DNA of 41,974 bases from Methylocaldum sp035627495. GTDB taxonomy: Bacteria; Pseudomonadota; Gammaproteobacteria; Methylococcales; Methylococcaceae. The notes under the pieces were generated by a model that ran no database searches, was not told where the DNA came from, and worked only from the letters and a program-made list of their open reading frames with translations. The stretch lies in contig NZ_DASPLO010000130.1 in NCBI RefSeq assembly GCF_035627495.1, forward strand, positions 1-41,974, given 5' to 3'. Positions 18,129 to 26,696 of the stretch are shown piece after piece; position 1 is the stretch's first letter; the number at the start of each line of letters is the position of its first letter. Both the position numbers and the translations under genes were made by a program.

Positions 18129-19043
18129 ATGATTAGGCAAAGAACACTTAAGAATGTCATTAGAGCGACCGGGGTCGGGTTGCATACCGGGGAAAAGGTT
18201 TATTTGACCTTACGGCCGGCTGCCGCTAACGCGGGCATCGTATTCCGCCGCGTGGATTTGCCTGAACCCGTCATTATCGAGGCAAGGCCTGAAAACGTCG
18301 GTGAAACTACCTTATCCACAACCCTCGTCAAGGGCGACGTAAAAATTTCCACTGTCGAGCATCTGTTATCGGCATTCGCCGGACTCGGCATCGACAACGC
18401 CTATGTCGATGTCAGCGCACCGGAAGTTCCCATCATGGACGGCAGCGCCGGTCCATTTGTATTTCTCATTCAATCGGCGGGCGTCGAGGAGCAGAATGCA
18501 CCGAAGCGTTTCATTCGCATTAAGCGCAAACTCAGGGTTGAAGACGGTGACAAATGGGCGAGTTTTGAGCCTTATGAAGGTTTTAAAGTCACCTTTACGA
18601 TCGATTTCGAACATCCTGCGTTTCGCAAGGACGTGCAAACGGCCAGCATCGATTTTTCATCGACGTCTTTCGTCAAGGAAGTAAGCCGTGCTAGAACCTT
18701 TGGCTTCATGCGCGACATAGAGGCCTTACGCAAGCGCAGGCTGGCCTTGGGAGGGAGCATGGACAACGCGATTGTGGTGGATAACTACCGCGTCCTGAAC
18801 GAAGATGGCTTACGCTATGCCGATGAATTCGTAAAGCACAAAATTCTGGATGCCATCGGAGACCTTTATCTTCTGGGACATAGCCTTATCGGTTCGTTCG
18901 TCGGCCACAAATCCGGTCATGGTCTAAACAATCGTTTGCTTATGGAGCTACTTAAACAGAAAGATGCCTGGGAATCGGTAACCTACATGGAAGACGACGT
19001 TTTGCCGATATGCTTCATGAGACCGGCTCAGGCCGCTCGTTGA
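18129..19043 (+). CDS. lpxC: UDP-3-O-acyl-N-acetylglucosamine deacetylase LpxC
   Basis: LpxC is the zinc metalloenzyme for the committed step of lipid A synthesis. The 304-residue product has STVEHLLSAFAG (zinc ligand His78), HKILDAIGDLYLLGH (His237, Asp241) and GHKSGHGLNNRL, containing the catalytic histidine. ATG at 18129 gives the family start MIRQRTLK and is preceded by AGGTGA. The upstream GTG at 18120 is less likely. The dcw-lpxC order is typical of gammaproteobacteria. Confidence 0.96.
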   Translation: MIRQRTLKNVIRATGVGLHTGEKVYLTLRPAAANAGIVFRRVDLPEPVIIEARPENVGETTLSTTLVKGDVKISTVEHLLSAFAGLGIDNAYVDVSAPEVPIMDGSAGPFVFLIQSAGVEEQNAPKRFIRIKRKLRVEDGDKWASFEPYEGFKVTFTIDFEHPAFRKDVQTASIDFSSTSFVKEVSRARTFGFMRDIEALRKRRLALGGSMDNAIVVDNYRVLNEDGLRYADEFVKHKILDAIGDLYLLGHSLIGSFVGHKSGHGLNNRLLMELLKQKDAWESVTYMEDDVLPICFMRPAQAAR

Positions 19044-19222
19044 CGCCCCTTTCCTCGATATCTTGTCAAAGCCTGGCGACCTAGAAAATCAAACTTGCCG
19101 AAACGCGGCAGGGATGCCGTTCATGTATCTCTGAATTGAGGTTCACACGCATTACGATGACTTCCGGTATTGGTTGAAGAATAGGTTAGTCCTCGCCTGC
19201 CGAATTTCCGAAGCAGTTCCTT

Positions 19223-19693
19223 TTATTGACCTTCTTCGCTGGGGCCTGTGTTCCTGAGTGCCTGTACCGTTTGACTTAGCCGCAACAAGGCTTCCTTAAG
19301 CTCCCCGGAGGACGTTGATGACGCGCTACTTTTCAGAAGTTCGGCGACGAAGCCGGGCGGGGTGACAAAAAGCGGTTTATCGAGAGGTTCTATGACTGCC
19401 GGGAGCACGTTGCGAATCTGCAGATTTCTGAACCGGTGGCCGGTCGATTGTTCAATCCTCGGCAGAAGGTGTAGGGCATAAAACCGAATCTGTGAGGCCC
19501 AAGCCGGTGAATCCACGTAAAGAATCAGTTGGTCCGGCTTGATCACACAGTCCACGCAATGGTCCGCAAGAAATCCCGGCAGAGCCTTTCTTGCCGCGCT
19601 TAGCACGCGGCGGTGCCTTTCTATTTGCGCACTGATCGCTTGGATCGCGGACCCGCGAAGTAGCCCTGCAACGGATTCAGGTTGGCGCGCCAT
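19223..19693 (-). CDS. dciA: DciA-like DUF721 protein (replicative helicase loader)
   Basis: DUF721 proteins of the DciA type assist loading of the replicative helicase DnaB in bacteria that lack DnaC. The product (about 156 residues) has an N-terminal KH-like region with the run LILYVDSPAWASQIRFYALHLL and a charged, probably disordered C-terminus. Its place between lpxC and secA on the opposite strand matches the DciA locus of other gammaproteobacteria. ATG at 19693 has GAG upstream. A TTG at 19714 would add seven residues. The assignment is by pattern and context. Confidence 0.8.
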   Translation of the reverse strand: MARQPESVAGLLRGSAIQAISAQIERHRRVLSAARKALPGFLADHCVDCVIKPDQLILYVDSPAWASQIRFYALHLLPRIEQSTGHRFRNLQIRNVLPAVIEPLDKPLFVTPPGFVAELLKSSASSTSSGELKEALLRLSQTVQALRNTGPSEEGQ

Positions 19694-19778
19694 CGAAATC
19701 AGCTCATCGTCCAAGCGGTGATCCGCCGAATCATATCCGGCGGGAGTCTGTGGTTTTGATTCAATGTTTCGGCAAAGT

Positions 19779-19805
19779 TTGATATGACTTTCGAGTCATT
19801 ATAAA
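19779..19805 (+). promoter_or_regulatory. Candidate secA promoter containing a UUCG-type hairpin
   Basis: TTGATA (19779-19784) and TATAAA (19800-19805) lie 15 bases apart, a slightly short sigma70 layout. Between and touching them is a perfect inverted repeat, ATGACT-TTCG-AGTCAT (19784-19799), which could be an operator. The secA start is about 60 bases downstream. The hexamers are moderate matches, so this is a tentative call. Confidence 0.35.
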
Positions 19806-19867
19806 CGCCATGGTTTTGCGGTATCATCGTCGGATTATTTTTCGTTTGGACTCGGGATTAAACCGCA

Positions 19868-22588
19868 ATGCTAGGCAAGCTGGTAAAGAAAATCGTTGGC
19901 AGTCGCAACGAGCGAATCATCAAAAGAAAAAGAAAACTCGTCAAGAAGATCAATGCGCTGGAGCCCCAGTTCCAGAGTCTGTCCGATGAGGCGTTACGAC
20001 AAAAAACCCAAGAATTCAGGGATCGTCTGAAAGAGGGAGAGGCCCTTGACACTTTGCTGCCCGAGGCGTTTGCGGCCGTCCGCGAGGCTTCTCGGCGCGT
20101 CCTGAACATGCGCCATTTCGATGTTCAGTTGATCGGCGGCATGGTGCTCCACGATGGCAGGATCTCGGAAATGAAGACCGGCGAAGGCAAGACGCTGGTC
20201 GCCACCCTGGCTGCTTATCTGAATGCACTGCCCGGCAAGGGAGTACATGTTGTCACCGTAAACGATTATCTGGCGCGCCGCGACTCGGAATGGATGGGGA
20301 AGCTTTATAACTTTCTCGGGCTCTCCGTGGGTGTCATTGTTAGCACTCTAAGCCCGGAGCAGCGCCGCGAGTCCTATGCCGCCGACATCACCTACGGAAC
20401 GAACAACGAGTTCGGCTTTGATTACCTGCGGGACAATATGGCCTTTTCCCAGGACCAGAGGGTGCAGCGGGAAAAGTATTTTGCGATCGTCGACGAAGTC
20501 GACTCCATTCTGATCGACGAAGCTCGAACTCCGCTCATTATTTCAGGACCGACCGAAGACCGCAGCGATCTTTACCACAAGATCAACGCTCTCATTCCTA
20601 ATCTCAAGCGTCAGGAAAAGGAAGGCGCTCGCGGTGACTACTCTGTCGACGAAAAATCGCGGCAGGTCTATCTCACAGAGGAAGGCCACGAGCATATCGA
20701 GCGTCTGCTGGTAGAGAACGGCTTGATCAATGCACACGAAAGCCTCTACGACGCCGTCAACATCAGGCTCATGCATTACATCAATGCAGGGCTACGGGCC
20801 CACGCACTGTTTCAGCGGGATGTCGACTATATCGTTCGGGAAAATCAGGTCATCATTGTAGATGAGTTCACCGGCCGCGCGATGCCGGGACGGCGTTGGT
20901 CCGAAGGGCTGCATCAAGCGGTCGAGGCAAAGGAAAATGTGCCGGTCCAAAATGAAAATCAGACCTTAGCCTCCATCACTTTTCAGAACTATTTCCGCCT
21001 CTACGGCAAATTGTCCGGCATGACTGGTACGGCCGATACCGAAGCGCCGGAGTTCCATCAGATCTACGGCCTCGAGGTTGTCGTCATCCCGCCCAACAGG
21101 CCCATGGTTCGTCAGGACCGGGGTGATCTCGTTTACCTTACTGTTCGCGAAAAATACGGCGCCATCATCGAGGATATCCGCGAGTGCGTGAAACGCGGCC
21201 AGCCGGCGCTGGTGGGTACCACGTCCATCGAGAATTCGGAACTCCTGGCGGCTTCGCTGCGCAAGGAGGGTATTCCGCACCAGGTGCTGAACGCCAAGCA
21301 TCACGAGCAGGAGGCGCATATCATCGCGCAAGCCGGTAAACCCGGTGCGGTGACGATCGCTACCAACATGGCGGGCCGCGGTACCGATATCGTTCTCGGT
21401 GGCAGCCTAGAAGAGGATCTGGCCGGAATCGATCCCAACGATCCGGGGGCCGTCTCGCGATTGAAGGGAGAGTGGCAGATCCGTCACGATCAGGTCGTCA
21501 AAGCGGGCGGGTTGCACGTCATCGGATCAGAGCGGCACGAATCGCGGCGCATCGATAACCAGTTGCGCGGGCGGTCCGGACGGCAAGGCGATCCGGGCTC
21601 CTCACGGTTTTATCTGTCCTTGGAAGATCCTTTGATGCGCATTTTCGCTTCCGACCGTGTGGCGGTGCTCATGCAGAAGCTGGGAATGAAGGAGGGCGAA
21701 GCGATCGAACACCCGTGGGTGACGCGGGCGATCGAGAGCGCTCAGCGCAAGGTTGAGGCGCGCAACTTCGACATCCGTAAGCAGTTGTTGGAATATGACA
21801 ACGTCGCCAACGATCAGCGCAAGGTGGTTTATCACATGCGTGACGAACTGATGGAGGCGGAGGATATTTCCGGGGCGATTACGAACATTCGTCGCGATGT
21901 TGTCAGCCAAATGTTTGTTCAGTTTATTCCGCCGCATACCTTGGAAGAGCAGTGGGACGTCAAGGGCCTGGAGGAGGCTCTGGGGCGCGAGATCGGAGCG
22001 AAGCTGGCGGTGCAGCAGTGGTTGGATGAGGATCCGCGGCTGGATGAGGATCGCTTGCTGAATAAAATCGTTGACCAGTTGGACGCGATTTATTGGGGAA
22101 AAAGCGCCGCCATCGGAGAATCGGTCATGCGCCATTTCGAGAAGACCGTAATGATGCAGGTTCTCGATAACTCATGGAAAGAGCATCTGGCGGCCATGGA
22201 TCATCTGCGCCAGGGCATCCATCTACGAGGTTATGCGCAGAAGGACCCGAAGCAGGAATACAAACGCGAAGCATTCGAGATGTTCACCTCGATGCTGGAC
22301 GGCATCAAGCACGAGGTGATCGGCATTGTGTCCAAGGTCCAGGTGCACAGCGAGGAGGAAGTGAACGTCATGGAGGAACAGCGGCGCGTACCTAAAGAAA
22401 TGCATTTCGAGCATGCCGAGGCAAAAGTATTGGCTACGGAACCCGAAGAGGCCGAAGTCGAGGAGAAGCCGGTTAAATCCCGGCCCGCGCAGCCGTTCAT
22501 CCGGGATGTCGCCAAGGTCGGGCGCAATGATCCTTGCCCCTGCGGTTCCGGAAAAAAATTCAAGCAATGCCACGGCAAATTGGATTGA
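19868..22588 (+). CDS. secA: Preprotein translocase ATPase SecA
   Basis: SecA is the motor that drives unfolded preproteins through SecYEG, receiving some of them from SecB (also in this window). The 906-residue product has Walker A MKTGEGKT (Lys108), Walker B VDEVDSILIDEARTP (Asp209 onward), the preprotein cross-linking domain, NMAGRGTDIVLGG and GRSGRQGDPG helicase motifs, and the C-terminal zinc-binding CPCGSGKKFKQCH that contacts SecB. No secM-like arrest gene lies upstream; dciA is there instead. Confidence 0.97.
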   Translation: MLGKLVKKIVGSRNERIIKRKRKLVKKINALEPQFQSLSDEALRQKTQEFRDRLKEGEALDTLLPEAFAAVREASRRVLNMRHFDVQLIGGMVLHDGRISEMKTGEGKTLVATLAAYLNALPGKGVHVVTVNDYLARRDSEWMGKLYNFLGLSVGVIVSTLSPEQRRESYAADITYGTNNEFGFDYLRDNMAFSQDQRVQREKYFAIVDEVDSILIDEARTPLIISGPTEDRSDLYHKINALIPNLKRQEKEGARGDYSVDEKSRQVYLTEEGHEHIERLLVENGLINAHESLYDAVNIRLMHYINAGLRAHALFQRDVDYIVRENQVIIVDEFTGRAMPGRRWSEGLHQAVEAKENVPVQNENQTLASITFQNYFRLYGKLSGMTGTADTEAPEFHQIYGLEVVVIPPNRPMVRQDRGDLVYLTVREKYGAIIEDIRECVKRGQPALVGTTSIENSELLAASLRKEGIPHQVLNAKHHEQEAHIIAQAGKPGAVTIATNMAGRGTDIVLGGSLEEDLAGIDPNDPGAVSRLKGEWQIRHDQVVKAGGLHVIGSERHESRRIDNQLRGRSGRQGDPGSSRFYLSLEDPLMRIFASDRVAVLMQKLGMKEGEAIEHPWVTRAIESAQRKVEARNFDIRKQLLEYDNVANDQRKVVYHMRDELMEAEDISGAITNIRRDVVSQMFVQFIPPHTLEEQWDVKGLEEALGREIGAKLAVQQWLDEDPRLDEDRLLNKIVDQLDAIYWGKSAAIGESVMRHFEKTVMMQVLDNSWKEHLAAMDHLRQGIHLRGYAQKDPKQEYKREAFEMFTSMLDGIKHEVIGIVSKVQVHSEEEVNVMEEQRRVPKEMHFEHAEAKVLATEPEEAEVEEKPVKSRPAQPFIRDVAKVGRNDPCPCGSGKKFKQCHGKLD

Positions 22589-22599
22589 GATCGTCCCCT

Positions 22600-23811
22600 A
22601 TGAGCCTATCGAGTGAAGGATTAACACTGTCGGCTATAAAAGGAGTTCGGCTCGGCGCGGCTGGCGCCGGTATCAAGCGCAGCGACCGCGACGATCTCTT
22701 GGTGATAGAAGCGGCCGAGGGTTCTGCCTGTGCGGCTGTTTTTACCCGAAACGCCTTCTGCGCCGCGCCGGTAATCGTGGCTCGGGAGCATCTCGCCCAC
22801 CGCCCGCGCTGGCTTGTGATCAATTCCGGAAATGCCAATGCCGGTACCGGTCAACGAGGACTGGAAGACGCCCGCCGGACATGTCGGGCATTGGGTCAAC
22901 TGACCGGCGCCCGAGCCGAACACGTGCTGCCTTTCTCGACGGGCGTTATCGGCGAGTACCTTCCGCTGGAAAAGATCGAATCGGCTTTGCCGGAGGCTCT
23001 GGGTGCCTTGGACGAAGCAGGATGGGCCAGGGCGGCGCGGGCCATTATGACTACCGACACGCGGCCCAAGGGTGCAAGCCGGATTGTCGAAGTGGCGGGT
23101 GTGCCGGTGACTGTCACCGGCATCGCCAAGGGTGCCGGCATGATTCATCCCGATATGGCCACCATGCTGGCATTCATCGCTACTGACGCAAACGTGGAGC
23201 AGGCTAGCTTGCAGGCTTGTCTGAGCGAAGCCGTCGATTGCTCTTTTAATTTGATCACGGTGGACGGCGACACCTCGACCAACGATGCCTGCGTCCTGTT
23301 CGCAACGGGCGCCGCCGGTAATGCCGAACTTAATCGGCAGAGCGCGGCTTTCCCGCTCCTAGCCCAAGCGGTGCGGGAGGTTTGCGAGGAGTTGGCCGAA
23401 GCTATCGTTCGGGACGGCGAAGGCGCCACCAAGCTGATGCGGATAGTGGTCGAAGAGGCTCGAAACGAAGTGGAAGCGCGTAATGTGGCCAAGACCATCG
23501 CCCATTCACCCTTGGTCAAAACCGCCTTTTTTGCGAGCGATCCCAACTGGGGCCGAATTTTGGCCGCAGTCGGGCGCTCGGGCTGCGCAGATCTCGATAT
23601 ATCCGGCGTCTCGATATGGTTGGGAGAGGTTATAATCGTGGAAGACGGCGGACGCGCAGCGAGTTACACCGAGGAGGCTGGGCGAGCCGTTATGTCTGAA
23701 GATGAGATCCTGATCCGGGTCGCTCTGGGGAGGGGGGGGGCACAACAGCGCGTTCTCACCTGCGATCTCTCTTACGATTACGTGCGCATCAACGCGGAAT
23801 ACCGAACCTAA
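22600..23811 (+). CDS. argJ: Bifunctional glutamate/ornithine N-acetyltransferase ArgJ
   Basis: ArgJ recycles the acetyl group from N-acetylornithine to glutamate in arginine synthesis, and some forms also use acetyl-CoA. The 403-residue product carries the self-cleavage site in GMIHPDMATMLAF, where Thr188 becomes the N-terminal nucleophile of the beta chain. Other signatures are VNSGNANAGTG, FSTGVIGE, TTDTRPKGAS and the C-terminal CDLSYDYVRINAEYRT. ATG at 22600 is preferred, since the open frame upstream overlaps secA. A run of nine G residues lies at 23732-23740 near the 3' end. Confidence 0.95.
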   Translation: MSLSSEGLTLSAIKGVRLGAAGAGIKRSDRDDLLVIEAAEGSACAAVFTRNAFCAAPVIVAREHLAHRPRWLVINSGNANAGTGQRGLEDARRTCRALGQLTGARAEHVLPFSTGVIGEYLPLEKIESALPEALGALDEAGWARAARAIMTTDTRPKGASRIVEVAGVPVTVTGIAKGAGMIHPDMATMLAFIATDANVEQASLQACLSEAVDCSFNLITVDGDTSTNDACVLFATGAAGNAELNRQSAAFPLLAQAVREVCEELAEAIVRDGEGATKLMRIVVEEARNEVEARNVAKTIAHSPLVKTAFFASDPNWGRILAAVGRSGCADLDISGVSIWLGEVIIVEDGGRAASYTEEAGRAVMSEDEILIRVALGRGGAQQRVLTCDLSYDYVRINAEYRT

Positions 23812-23832
23812 GTCGAAGTTGCTCTAAGACGT

Positions 23833-24795
23833 GTGAGTGATCGCCCCGAGCTACATGTGGCCGCCGGTGTCATCCGAAACGGCCTCGGTCAAATTCTCAT
23901 TGCGCGGCGTCCCGCTCATGTCCATCAGGGGGATCTCTGGGAGTTTCCGGGCGGCAAGCTGGAACCCGGTGAAACCGTAACGGAAGCTTTGTGTAGGGAA
24001 ATCCACGAGGAGCTTAACCTTAAGGTTATAGAGGCATCGCCCTTGATTCGGATTCATCATGCCTATTCGGAGCGGCGCGTCCTGCTCGATGTGTGGCGGG
24101 TGGATCGGTTTGAAGGAATGCCGACCGGTATGCAAGGGCAACCGATTAGTTGGGTTTCGCCTGACGAATTGACCCACTTCGTGTTTCCAGCCGCGAACCA
24201 TCCTATTGTAACGGCCGCTAGGCTTCCTGATCAGTACGCAATCCTGGACGATGAATCAGGCGATCCGGTCGTTTTGCGCGAGCGCTTGCACGACCTCGTG
24301 TCCCGGGGAATCAGTTTGATCCAATTGCGGGCGCGGCGGCTTGATGTGCACCAATATGAAGCATTGTCGGATTATGCCGCCGCATATTGCCGGCCGCGGG
24401 GTGTGACCTTGTTGCTGAATGCGGATCCGAGCTGGGTTGCCCGGACATCGGCCTCTGGCGTTCACCTTACGGCGCAGCGGCTTATGGCCTCGAGTGAACG
24501 GCCCTTGGGGGAACCTTACTGGGTTGCCGCATCCTGTCACAATCTCCGTGAGCTAAAGCACGCGGAGCGCGTTGGCGTAGATCTGGCGGTTCTTTCTCCT
24601 GTGCTTCCTACGGCTACGCACCCTCGTGCCGTGCCGTTAGGATGGAATACTTTTGCCGAGTTGGTGGAGCAGATAAATATTCCGGTCTTCGCTTTAGGCG
24701 GGCTCTCCCCGGCAGACATGGATGTGGCAAAGTCCCACGGAGCTCAGGGGGTGGCGGGTATCCGCGGATTTCTTCGGTCGGGCGCACCGAAATAG
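23833..24795 (+). CDS. Nudix hydrolase (MutT-like) fused to a ThiE-like domain
   Basis: Residues 1-130 form a MutT-type Nudix hydrolase with the box GGKLEPGETVTEALCREIHEE, the class that cleaves oxidised nucleotides such as 8-oxo-dGTP. Residues about 140-320 resemble thiamine phosphate synthase: LIQLRARR, GVHLTAQRL, LSPVLPTATHP and a C-terminal ALGGL. Several substrate residues usual in ThiE look altered (for example LLLNADPS in place of the canonical aspartate region), so TMP synthase activity is doubtful. Such fusions beside argJ are known in pseudomonads and relatives. The start is GTG at 23833. Confidence 0.88.
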   Translation: MSDRPELHVAAGVIRNGLGQILIARRPAHVHQGDLWEFPGGKLEPGETVTEALCREIHEELNLKVIEASPLIRIHHAYSERRVLLDVWRVDRFEGMPTGMQGQPISWVSPDELTHFVFPAANHPIVTAARLPDQYAILDDESGDPVVLRERLHDLVSRGISLIQLRARRLDVHQYEALSDYAAAYCRPRGVTLLLNADPSWVARTSASGVHLTAQRLMASSERPLGEPYWVAASCHNLRELKHAERVGVDLAVLSPVLPTATHPRAVPLGWNTFAELVEQINIPVFALGGLSPADMDVAKSHGAQGVAGIRGFLRSGAPK

Positions 24796-24801
24796 ATCGT
24801 G

Positions 24802-24818
24802 AGCACCAGTCTGGTGCG
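24802..24818 (+). promoter_or_regulatory. NtrC-binding site upstream of glnA
   Basis: AGCACC-AGTCT-GGTGCG matches the NtrC consensus TGCACC-N5-GGTGCA at ten of twelve fixed positions and is symmetric. Its centre is about 98 bp upstream of the start predicted from the sigma54-like element at 24882, a normal enhancer distance. The regulator, ntrC, is encoded 3 kb downstream. Confidence 0.75.
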
Positions 24819-24826
24819 TTTTGTTT

Positions 24827-24868
24827 TTGCAAATAAATTGTTGCACTATTGTAATTCTGGGGGATAAA
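24827..24868 (+). promoter_or_regulatory. Sigma70-type promoter elements of glnA
   Basis: Two overlapping candidates are visible: TTGCAA (24827-24832) with TGTAAT (24850-24855) and 17-base spacing, and TTGCAC (24841-24846) with GATAAA (24863-24868) and 16-base spacing. Enteric glnA also has a sigma70 promoter upstream of its sigma54 promoter, so a basal promoter here is plausible. Which pair is used cannot be told. Confidence 0.5.
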
Positions 24869-24881
24869 AGCGTTTGTCCAT

Positions 24882-24897
24882 TGGTATGATTTTTGTT
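24882..24897 (+). promoter_or_regulatory. Sigma54-like -24/-12 element of glnA
   Basis: TGGTATG-N4-TTGTT fits the spacing of the sigma54 consensus TGGCACG-N4-TTGCW. The GG of the -24 region is present. The usual GC at -12 is GT (24895-24896), a substitution at a normally invariant base, so activity may be weak or the call wrong. Predicted start is near 24908, 39 bases before the glnA ATG. Confidence 0.5.
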
Positions 24898-24946
24898 TAT
24901 TAACCCGCTTGAGATTTTTACAACCCTAACGTTTGGGAGATAAAGA

Positions 24947-26356
24947 ATGACGCCACAAGATGTACTCCAGTTGATGAAGGAAAAGGAGGTCAAATACGTT
25001 GATTTGCGGTTTGCCGACACTCGGGGCAAAGAACAGCATGTCACCATTCCCGCTCATACCGTGGACGAGGACATGTTCGAAGATGGCAAGATGTTTGACG
25101 GTTCGTCCATTGCGGGTTGGAAGAGCATCAACGAGTCGGACATGATCCTGATGCCCGACCCGGCTACTGCGGTTATGGATCCGTTTTTCGACGATTCGAC
25201 CCTGGTTTTGCGCTGCGATATCGTTGAGCCCGCTACCATGCAGGGCTATGAGCGCGATCCTCGCTCTATCGCGAAGCGCGCCGAAGCTTACATGAAATCC
25301 ACCGGTATCGCGGATACGGCGCTGTTCGGGCCAGAGAACGAGTTTTTCGTGTTCGACGACGTGCGCTGGGGCGTTTCCATGCAGGGCTCGTTCTACAAAG
25401 TAGACTCCGAAGAAGCCAGCTGGAATACAGAGAAAGTTTACGAAGACGGCAATATCGGTCATCGTCCGGGCATCAAAGGGGGGTATTTCCCGGTGCCGCC
25501 CGTCGATTCCATGCAGGACTTGCGTTCGGCGATGTGCAATACGCTGGAAGAAATGGGGCTGGTCGTCGAGGTCCATCACCATGAAGTGGCGACCGCCGGT
25601 CAGTGCGAAATCGGCGTCAAGTTCAACACCTTGGTTAAAAAGGCCGACGAGGTTCTCGTTCTCAAATACGCCGTTCAGAACGTCGCCCACGCTTACGGCA
25701 AGACGGCCACATTCATGCCGAAACCGCTGGTCGGCGACAACGGAAGTGGCATGCACGTTCACCAGTCTTTGGCCAAAGGCGGCGTCAACCTGTTCACCGG
25801 CGATCTTTACGGCGGCCTTTCGGAATTGGCTCTGTATTACATCGGCGGCATCATCAAGCACGCCAAAGCCTTGAATGCCTTCTGCAATCCTTCAACCAAC
25901 AGTTACAAACGCTTGGTGCCGGGTTTCGAAGCGCCGGTCATGCTGGCTTACTCGGCGCGCAACCGGTCGGCATCCATCCGCGTTCCGTATGTCACCAATC
26001 CGAAGGCGCGCCGCATCGAGGTTCGTTTCCCGGATTCCACCGCCAACCCGTATTTTGCCTTCGCGGCTATGCTGATGGCCGGTTTGGACGGTATCCAAAA
26101 CAAGATCCATCCGGGCGATGCCATGGACAAGGATCTTTACGATCTGCCGCCGGAAGAGGAAAAGAGCATTCCGCAGGTTTGTCATGCGCTCGATATGGCG
26201 CTGGATGCGTTGAGTGCGGATCGCGAGTTCCTGACTCGCGGCGGCGTCTTCACCAATGATGCGATCGATGCGTACATCGACCTCAAGATGCACGAAGTTA
26301 CCCGTCTGCGCATGAGCACGCACCCGGTAGAATACGATATGTATTACAGCCTCTAA
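24947..26356 (+). CDS. glnA: Glutamine synthetase, type I (GlnA)
   Basis: GlnA condenses ammonium with glutamate using ATP and is the entry point of nitrogen assimilation. The 469-residue product has the MFDGSSIAGWKSINESDM segment, the VEVHHHEVATAGQCEIG metal/ATP region, NGSGMHVHQSL, and the NRSASIRVP motif. Tyr398 in DKDLYDLPPEE is the standard adenylylation site, so this is the GSI-beta class controlled by GlnE. TGGGAG precedes the start. NtrC and promoter elements lie upstream and a strong terminator follows. Confidence 0.98.
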   Translation: MTPQDVLQLMKEKEVKYVDLRFADTRGKEQHVTIPAHTVDEDMFEDGKMFDGSSIAGWKSINESDMILMPDPATAVMDPFFDDSTLVLRCDIVEPATMQGYERDPRSIAKRAEAYMKSTGIADTALFGPENEFFVFDDVRWGVSMQGSFYKVDSEEASWNTEKVYEDGNIGHRPGIKGGYFPVPPVDSMQDLRSAMCNTLEEMGLVVEVHHHEVATAGQCEIGVKFNTLVKKADEVLVLKYAVQNVAHAYGKTATFMPKPLVGDNGSGMHVHQSLAKGGVNLFTGDLYGGLSELALYYIGGIIKHAKALNAFCNPSTNSYKRLVPGFEAPVMLAYSARNRSASIRVPYVTNPKARRIEVRFPDSTANPYFAFAAMLMAGLDGIQNKIHPGDAMDKDLYDLPPEEEKSIPQVCHALDMALDALSADREFLTRGGVFTNDAIDAYIDLKMHEVTRLRMSTHPVEYDMYYSL

Positions 26357-26376
26357 GTGCCATTCGGCTCGGATCT

Positions 26377-26405
26377 AAAACGCCCCTTAATGGGGCGTTT
26401 TTTTT
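26377..26405 (+). terminator. Rho-independent terminator of glnA
   Basis: AAAACGCCCC (26377-26386), loop TTAAT, GGGGCGTTTT (26392-26401), followed by further T residues. The 10-bp GC-cored stem and T run 21 bases after the glnA stop make this a clear intrinsic terminator. It separates glnA from ntrBC transcriptionally. Confidence 0.92.
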
Positions 26406-26696
26406 GTCGGGAGTATGTCGTCAAGTCCAAGACGCAATGGAGCAGTTTTTGAGCCTGTCTTAAAGTTTCGCTGTTCGTTTTTTAAAAACGGCGAGGTGGT
26501 TTGCATGGCCGAGTAACCGTTTGGTGGTTCAAAGGAATTCTGCAAGAGCCTTTCCTAATAGAAGAATTTATAGGTCAGAGCGAGCGGCCGGCTCAAGTGG
26601 TAGAGCTTCTGCCTTGTTTTTCGATGCGTTATGTATAGCCGTTAAACTCTACGGTCACCTTATGCGGAACGGATGTTCCGGCAAACCGGTCCAATA
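26406..26696. other. Gene-free spacer between glnA and the ntrB control region
   Basis: I see no supported gene in this stretch. A 61-residue frame at 26521-26706 has no family resemblance. Visible structure includes the inverted repeat CGTTTTT-T-AAAAACG (26476-26490), the hairpin CGGAAC-GGAT-GTTCCG (26665-26680), and a segment near 26584-26616 that looks like the 5' half of a tRNA. That segment has a D-arm-like GCTC...GGTA-GAGC but no matching anticodon, T or acceptor 3' strands. It may hold a small RNA or a decayed tRNA remnant. Confidence 0.35.

Noticed and set aside
24926..25861. 311-residue frame antisense to glnA
   Set aside because: It is fully opposite the highly conserved glnA coding sequence and promoter.
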